A program made the translations under genes and the position numbers. This document shows, in pieces, positions 61,014-64,000 of a stretch of DNA of 64,000 bases. Below the pieces are notes generated by a model, which searched no databases, was not told where the DNA came from, and saw nothing but the letters and a program-made list of their open reading frames with translations. This stretch comes from Synoicihabitans lomoniglobus (GTDB lineage Bacteria > Verrucomicrobiota > Verrucomicrobiia > Opitutales > Opitutaceae): assembly GCF_029023725.1 (NCBI RefSeq), contig NZ_CP119075.1, positions 5,862,370 through 5,926,369 of the forward strand, in the 5' to 3' direction. The stretch's first letter is position 1, and each line of letters begins with the position of its first letter.

Positions 61014-62027
61014 ATGGCTGGCCGCTGGCAGAAATTTTCCGAAGAACGCCTGCTCAATACGCGGATGTGCGATCTTACCTTGAAGGTGGAAGGCACGATC
61101 ATCGAAGAGCGTCGGGCGCGACTCCTCACGGAGTTGGAAGCCAAGGGACTGCGGTTTCGGCCCCATTTTTGGATCAGCGAGGAATGGTTTACGCCCGATG
61201 GGGTGCCGGGCATCGCGGTGCCGTTTTATCTGACGCATCCGCGGCTCACGTCGCTCGAACGCAAGTTCATGCTGGAGGCCGAAGGCGCGACCGAAAGCTC
61301 CTGCCTGCGGATCCTGCGACATGAAGCCGGCCACGCCATCGACAACGCCTACCGGCTCCACCGGCGCAAGCGGTGGCGGGAGCTGTTCGGCTCGTTCACC
61401 GAGCCCTACCCGGATGCCTATCGTCCGCGCCCGGCGAGCAAGCGATTCGTGCAACACCTCAATGGTTGGTATGCGCAGGCGCACCCGGCGGAGGATTTTG
61501 CCGAGACCTTTGCGGTGTGGATGACCCCGGGCTATCCCTGGCGGCGCCGTTACCAAGGTTGGGCGGCGTTGGAGAAGCTGGAATATGTCGATGCGCTCAT
61601 GGCTGAGATCGCGGGGGAAACACCGCCCGTGCGCACCCGCCGACAGATCGAACCGCTGAGTGAGGCGAAGCACACCTTGGCGGAATATTTCGAGCGCAAG
61701 CGCAGCCACTACTCGGTCGAGTGGCCGGGTTACTACGATCGTGATTTGCGGGCCATTTTCGTGGAGGAAGGACGCAGTCGGGCCCGCCCGCCGGCCGCCT
61801 CCTACCTGCGCAGTCAGCGCCGGGAATTCAGCCGAATTGTGGGCGAAGCGACGGGATTTCCGCCCTACACGATCGACCAATTGTTGAAGACCATGATTGC
61901 GCGCTGCGGCTCGATGAAACTGCGTCTGCGCGAATCGCCGACGCGGACGCGCGAGCGAATGCTGTTGATGCTCACGGCGCACACCATGCAGGTTGCCCAT
62001 GCGGGATACTTCCCGATCGCGGTATGA
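61014..62027 (+). CDS. putative zinc metallopeptidase
   Basis: A 337-residue cytosolic protein with the zinc motif RHEAGHAIDNAYRL (His103, Glu104, His107) and a downstream helix HPAEDFAETFAVWM that could carry the third ligand. This is the pattern of the 'putative zinc-binding metallopeptidase' family, whose substrates are unknown. The N-terminal 85 residues are mixed alpha/beta. The gene overlaps the following ATP-grasp gene by ATGA, so the two proteins are translationally coupled. Confidence 0.8.
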   Translation: MAGRWQKFSEERLLNTRMCDLTLKVEGTIIEERRARLLTELEAKGLRFRPHFWISEEWFTPDGVPGIAVPFYLTHPRLTSLERKFMLEAEGATESSCLRILRHEAGHAIDNAYRLHRRKRWRELFGSFTEPYPDAYRPRPASKRFVQHLNGWYAQAHPAEDFAETFAVWMTPGYPWRRRYQGWAALEKLEYVDALMAEIAGETPPVRTRRQIEPLSEAKHTLAEYFERKRSHYSVEWPGYYDRDLRAIFVEEGRSRARPPAASYLRSQRREFSRIVGEATGFPPYTIDQLLKTMIARCGSMKLRLRESPTRTRERMLLMLTAHTMQVAHAGYFPIAV

Positions 62028-63052
62028 GAAAACGACTGAAGCCACTTAAAATTCTCGCTCTGATGCACGAGTCGCTCGTGCCGCCGGAGTCGACGGCAGG
62101 TCTGACCGAAAAGCAGATCCAACCGTTCAAGATGGAGTATGACGTGAAGACCACCCTCGAACGGATGGGGCACAATGTGACGGGCGTCGGGGTTTATGGT
62201 GACCTGACGGTGTTGTCTGATGCGATCGACGCGGTGCAGCCCGACATCGTCTTCAACATGTTGGAGGAGTTCGACGGGCAGATTCTGCAGGACCAGCATT
62301 TGGTCAGTTATCTGGAGCTGCGCAAAGTGCGCTACACCGGGTGCAATCCGCGCGGACTCACGCTCGCTCACGACAAGGCGCTTTGTAAACGCATCCTCGC
62401 GCACCATCGTATCGCGGTGCCGGGCTTTGCGGTGTTTCGGCCCGGGCGCAAAGTGAAGCGGCCGACGGCGTTGCCGTTTCCCTTGTTGGTGAAATCGTTG
62501 GTCGACGAAGGTTCGGTGGGGATCTCACGCGCCTCGGTGGTGCGCGATGATGCGGCTCTCGCCGAGCGCGTGGAGATGATTCATCGGCAGTCCGGCAACC
62601 CCGCGATCGCGGAGCAATACATCGCGGGCCGGGAGCTCTACATGAGCATCATCGGCAACGACCGCTTGCAGACGTTTACCCCATGGGAAATGCATCTGCC
62701 CAAGCTGCCGGAAGGCGCCCCCAACATTGCCACCAGCAAGTTGAAGTGGGACTACGCGCACCAGGAGGAGATGGGCATGGAAACCCGTCCGGCGGAACTT
62801 GAACCTGCCGAGGAGCGCAAGCTGGCTCAGGTCTCCAAGCGCATTTATCGCGCGTTATACCTGAGTGGATACGCCCGACTCGATTTCAGGATGTCAGCGG
62901 CCGGCGATTTTTACCTGCTGGAGGCCAATCCCAATCCTTGTCTGGCCTACGGGGAGGACTTTGCGGAAGGCGTGGAACAAACCGGCCTGGGCTACGAGGA
63001 CCTGCTCGATACGATTCTACGCAATGGTCTGGCCTATCGCCCCCAGATGTAG
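62024..63052 (+). CDS. ATP-grasp ligase, D-Ala-D-Ala ligase-like
   Basis: A 342-residue ATP-grasp enzyme. The N-terminal domain has FNMLEEFDGQILQDQHLVSYLEL (the counterpart of Ddl's 'F-P-x-L-H-G-x-x-G-E-D'), then LPFPLLVKSLVDEGSVGISRAS (ATP-binding lysine and small loop), AIAEQYIAGRELYMSIIGND, and YARLDFRM...YLLEANPNPCLAYG with the metal-binding acidic residues. The carboxylate-amine ligation would join an amino acid or peptide; the substrate is unknown. It is paired with a zinc metallopeptidase by a four-base overlap, suggesting a make-and-trim or attach-and-remove module. True Ddl is unlikely because the neighbourhood is not cell-wall synthesis. Confidence 0.85.
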   Translation: MRKRLKPLKILALMHESLVPPESTAGLTEKQIQPFKMEYDVKTTLERMGHNVTGVGVYGDLTVLSDAIDAVQPDIVFNMLEEFDGQILQDQHLVSYLELRKVRYTGCNPRGLTLAHDKALCKRILAHHRIAVPGFAVFRPGRKVKRPTALPFPLLVKSLVDEGSVGISRASVVRDDAALAERVEMIHRQSGNPAIAEQYIAGRELYMSIIGNDRLQTFTPWEMHLPKLPEGAPNIATSKLKWDYAHQEEMGMETRPAELEPAEERKLAQVSKRIYRALYLSGYARLDFRMSAAGDFYLLEANPNPCLAYGEDFAEGVEQTGLGYEDLLDTILRNGLAYRPQM

Positions 63053-63092
63053 TTGAAGTTTGGATGCGCCGGGCTTGAGTCCGGGACAGCCC

Positions 63093-64000
63093 TTAGGACG
63101 GAAACGCGTTCAGGAACTTTTCCTCGGCGGCGAGCGACCCGATCAGAATCAGCTCGCCGGTGGGCGGGATGATGGTGCCCGGGCTCAGGTTGAGTTCGCG
63201 TTGATCACCCGATTCGATGGCGAGAATCGAGCAACCTGTCAGCGTCGGCACCTGCGATTCAGTCAAGGTGCGGCCGTGGAGCGCCTGAGGCACGGGCACG
63301 GAAAACAGACTCACTCCCTCGGCGAGGAGCAACGCCTCGCTGCCGCGCAAGTAGTTGTAAATGGAGTTGGCGCTCATCGACGCGTAGGAGAGCACGAGAT
63401 CGGCTCCGGCGCGGTGGAGTCGACCGACGTTGCCCTCATGCGTGCACCGGCTGATGATCTGGGTGCGGGGCCGCAGTTTGCGGTAGAAGATGGTGAGGAA
63501 GATATTGGTGTCGTCGTCGTGCGTCGTGATGAGGATCGACGAGGCCTCGTGCATGCCTGCCTTCACCAACACCTCAAATTCGGAGGCGTCGCCCACCTGG
63601 GTGTTTTCGGGGTGGGTCACCCGCGTGGCGTCTTTTTCGATGATCGTCCAGGCAATCTCCCGTTCGTCGAGGGCGCGGGCCGTGGCGCGACCGACGCGTC
63701 CGCCGCCGACGATGACGACCCGGCTCGCCGGTTTGGCCGCAGCGGGGGACTCGACGGCAAACGTGGTGTTGAACGTCTCCACCTGCGGGGCGGTGCCGGC
63801 GAGGATGAACACCGTATGTTCTTCAATCAAGCTGGTGGGCTCGGCGGGCACGAGTTGGCCGTGATCCCAGATTCCGACCACGGTCAGCCCCGTTTTCGGG
63901 CGCAGTCCGGATTCGGCGACGGTCTGTCCGACCAAGGTGGTGCCGTAGGCGCTGGTCTCGGCGATGACCAACTCGGCCCGGTTGCCAATGATCTGGGCGC
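63093..64000 (-). CDS. RCK-domain potassium channel/transport protein (5' end outside the window)
   Basis: At least 302 residues, open to the window edge, so the N terminus is missing. In order: an RCK_C (TrkA_C) domain (AQIIGNRAELVIAETSAYG...SGLRPKTGLTVVGIWDHGQ), an RCK_N Rossmann domain (VVIVGGGRVGRATARALDE with the Gly-rich nucleotide loop, then TWTIIEKD, HPENTQVGDASEFEVLVKAG, ILITTHDDDTNIF) and a second RCK_C (SVPVPQALHGRTLTESQVPTL...GELILIGSLAAEEKFL). This arrangement occurs in TrkA and in bacterial potassium channels with two RCK modules; the missing part decides between them. Confidence 0.85.
   Translation of the reverse strand, partial: AQIIGNRAELVIAETSAYGTTLVGQTVAESGLRPKTGLTVVGIWDHGQLVPAEPTSLIEEHTVFILAGTAPQVETFNTTFAVESPAAAKPASRVVIVGGGRVGRATARALDEREIAWTIIEKDATRVTHPENTQVGDASEFEVLVKAGMHEASSILITTHDDDTNIFLTIFYRKLRPRTQIISRCTHEGNVGRLHRAGADLVLSYASMSANSIYNYLRGSEALLLAEGVSLFSVPVPQALHGRTLTESQVPTLTGCSILAIESGDQRELNLSPGTIIPPTGELILIGSLAAEEKFLNAFPS

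Overview
The window is high-GC bacterial chromosome with no rRNA, tRNA, CRISPR array or prophage seen. The gene content points to a Verrucomicrobiota bacterium of the Opitutaceae type. The evidence is a TonB-dependent receptor with the ELNPFTVDS...KGY N-terminal signature common in that family, a PEP-CTERM protein with autotransporter-like strand repeats, a PL11 rhamnogalacturonan lyase, a LacI/GPH-transporter sugar locus, REP/RAYT elements, and few Shine-Dalgarno sequences. This placement is inferred from gene families, not from a marker gene.

Layout. 0-9.5 kb: a secreted pectin-backbone lyase, a sugar epimerase-like enzyme, an aldo/keto reductase, small hypotheticals, a PEP-CTERM protein and a BamE-like lipoprotein. 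9.5-18.5 kb: a carbohydrate-use locus of TonB receptor, clan GH-A glycosidase, LacI regulator and GPH-type transporter. Its genes share a 14-bp operator-like palindrome (TGCA-N6-TRCA). A REP/RAYT hot spot interrupts the locus, with two RAYT transposases in an exact-offset 674-bp tandem duplication and an orphan 3' piece of a lacI gene. 18.6-25.5 kb: a LytTR regulator, its propeller-type sensor kinase, a HAF-repeat-like protein and a hybrid kinase. 25.8-31.4 kb: ParC/GyrA-type topoisomerase subunit, two stand-alone receivers, and an arsenic operon (arsN-like, arsR, ACR3, arsC) with a perfect operator in front of arsR. 31.5-48.4 kb: HAD phosphatase, CBS-PAS hybrid kinase, DUF2339 protein, a large membrane protein, MetY, a matrixin-like multidomain protease, an M20 peptidase, an EamA transporter and a Na/Pi cotransporter.

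48.6-58.4 kb is the most intriguing part. A plus-strand operon encodes a MotA/TolQ/ExbB-type channel, a divergent Hsp70/actin-fold protein and two paralogous membrane-anchored coiled-coil vWA proteins. It converges on a minus-strand operon encoding a membrane-anchored TPR protein and two low-complexity secreted proteins, one with a 38-residue serine tract. I propose an ion-driven envelope complex in which the two vWA proteins take the place of MotB/ExbD. 58.6-64 kb: M48 lipoprotein protease, a double TonB-C protein, a Cu/Zn superoxide dismutase that has lost both disulfide cysteines, a translationally coupled zinc-peptidase/ATP-grasp pair, and the truncated end of an RCK-type potassium channel or transporter subunit.

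Limits: all family calls come from reading motifs; no database search or structure prediction was run. Start codons without a ribosome-binding site are judged from signal peptides and family N termini.
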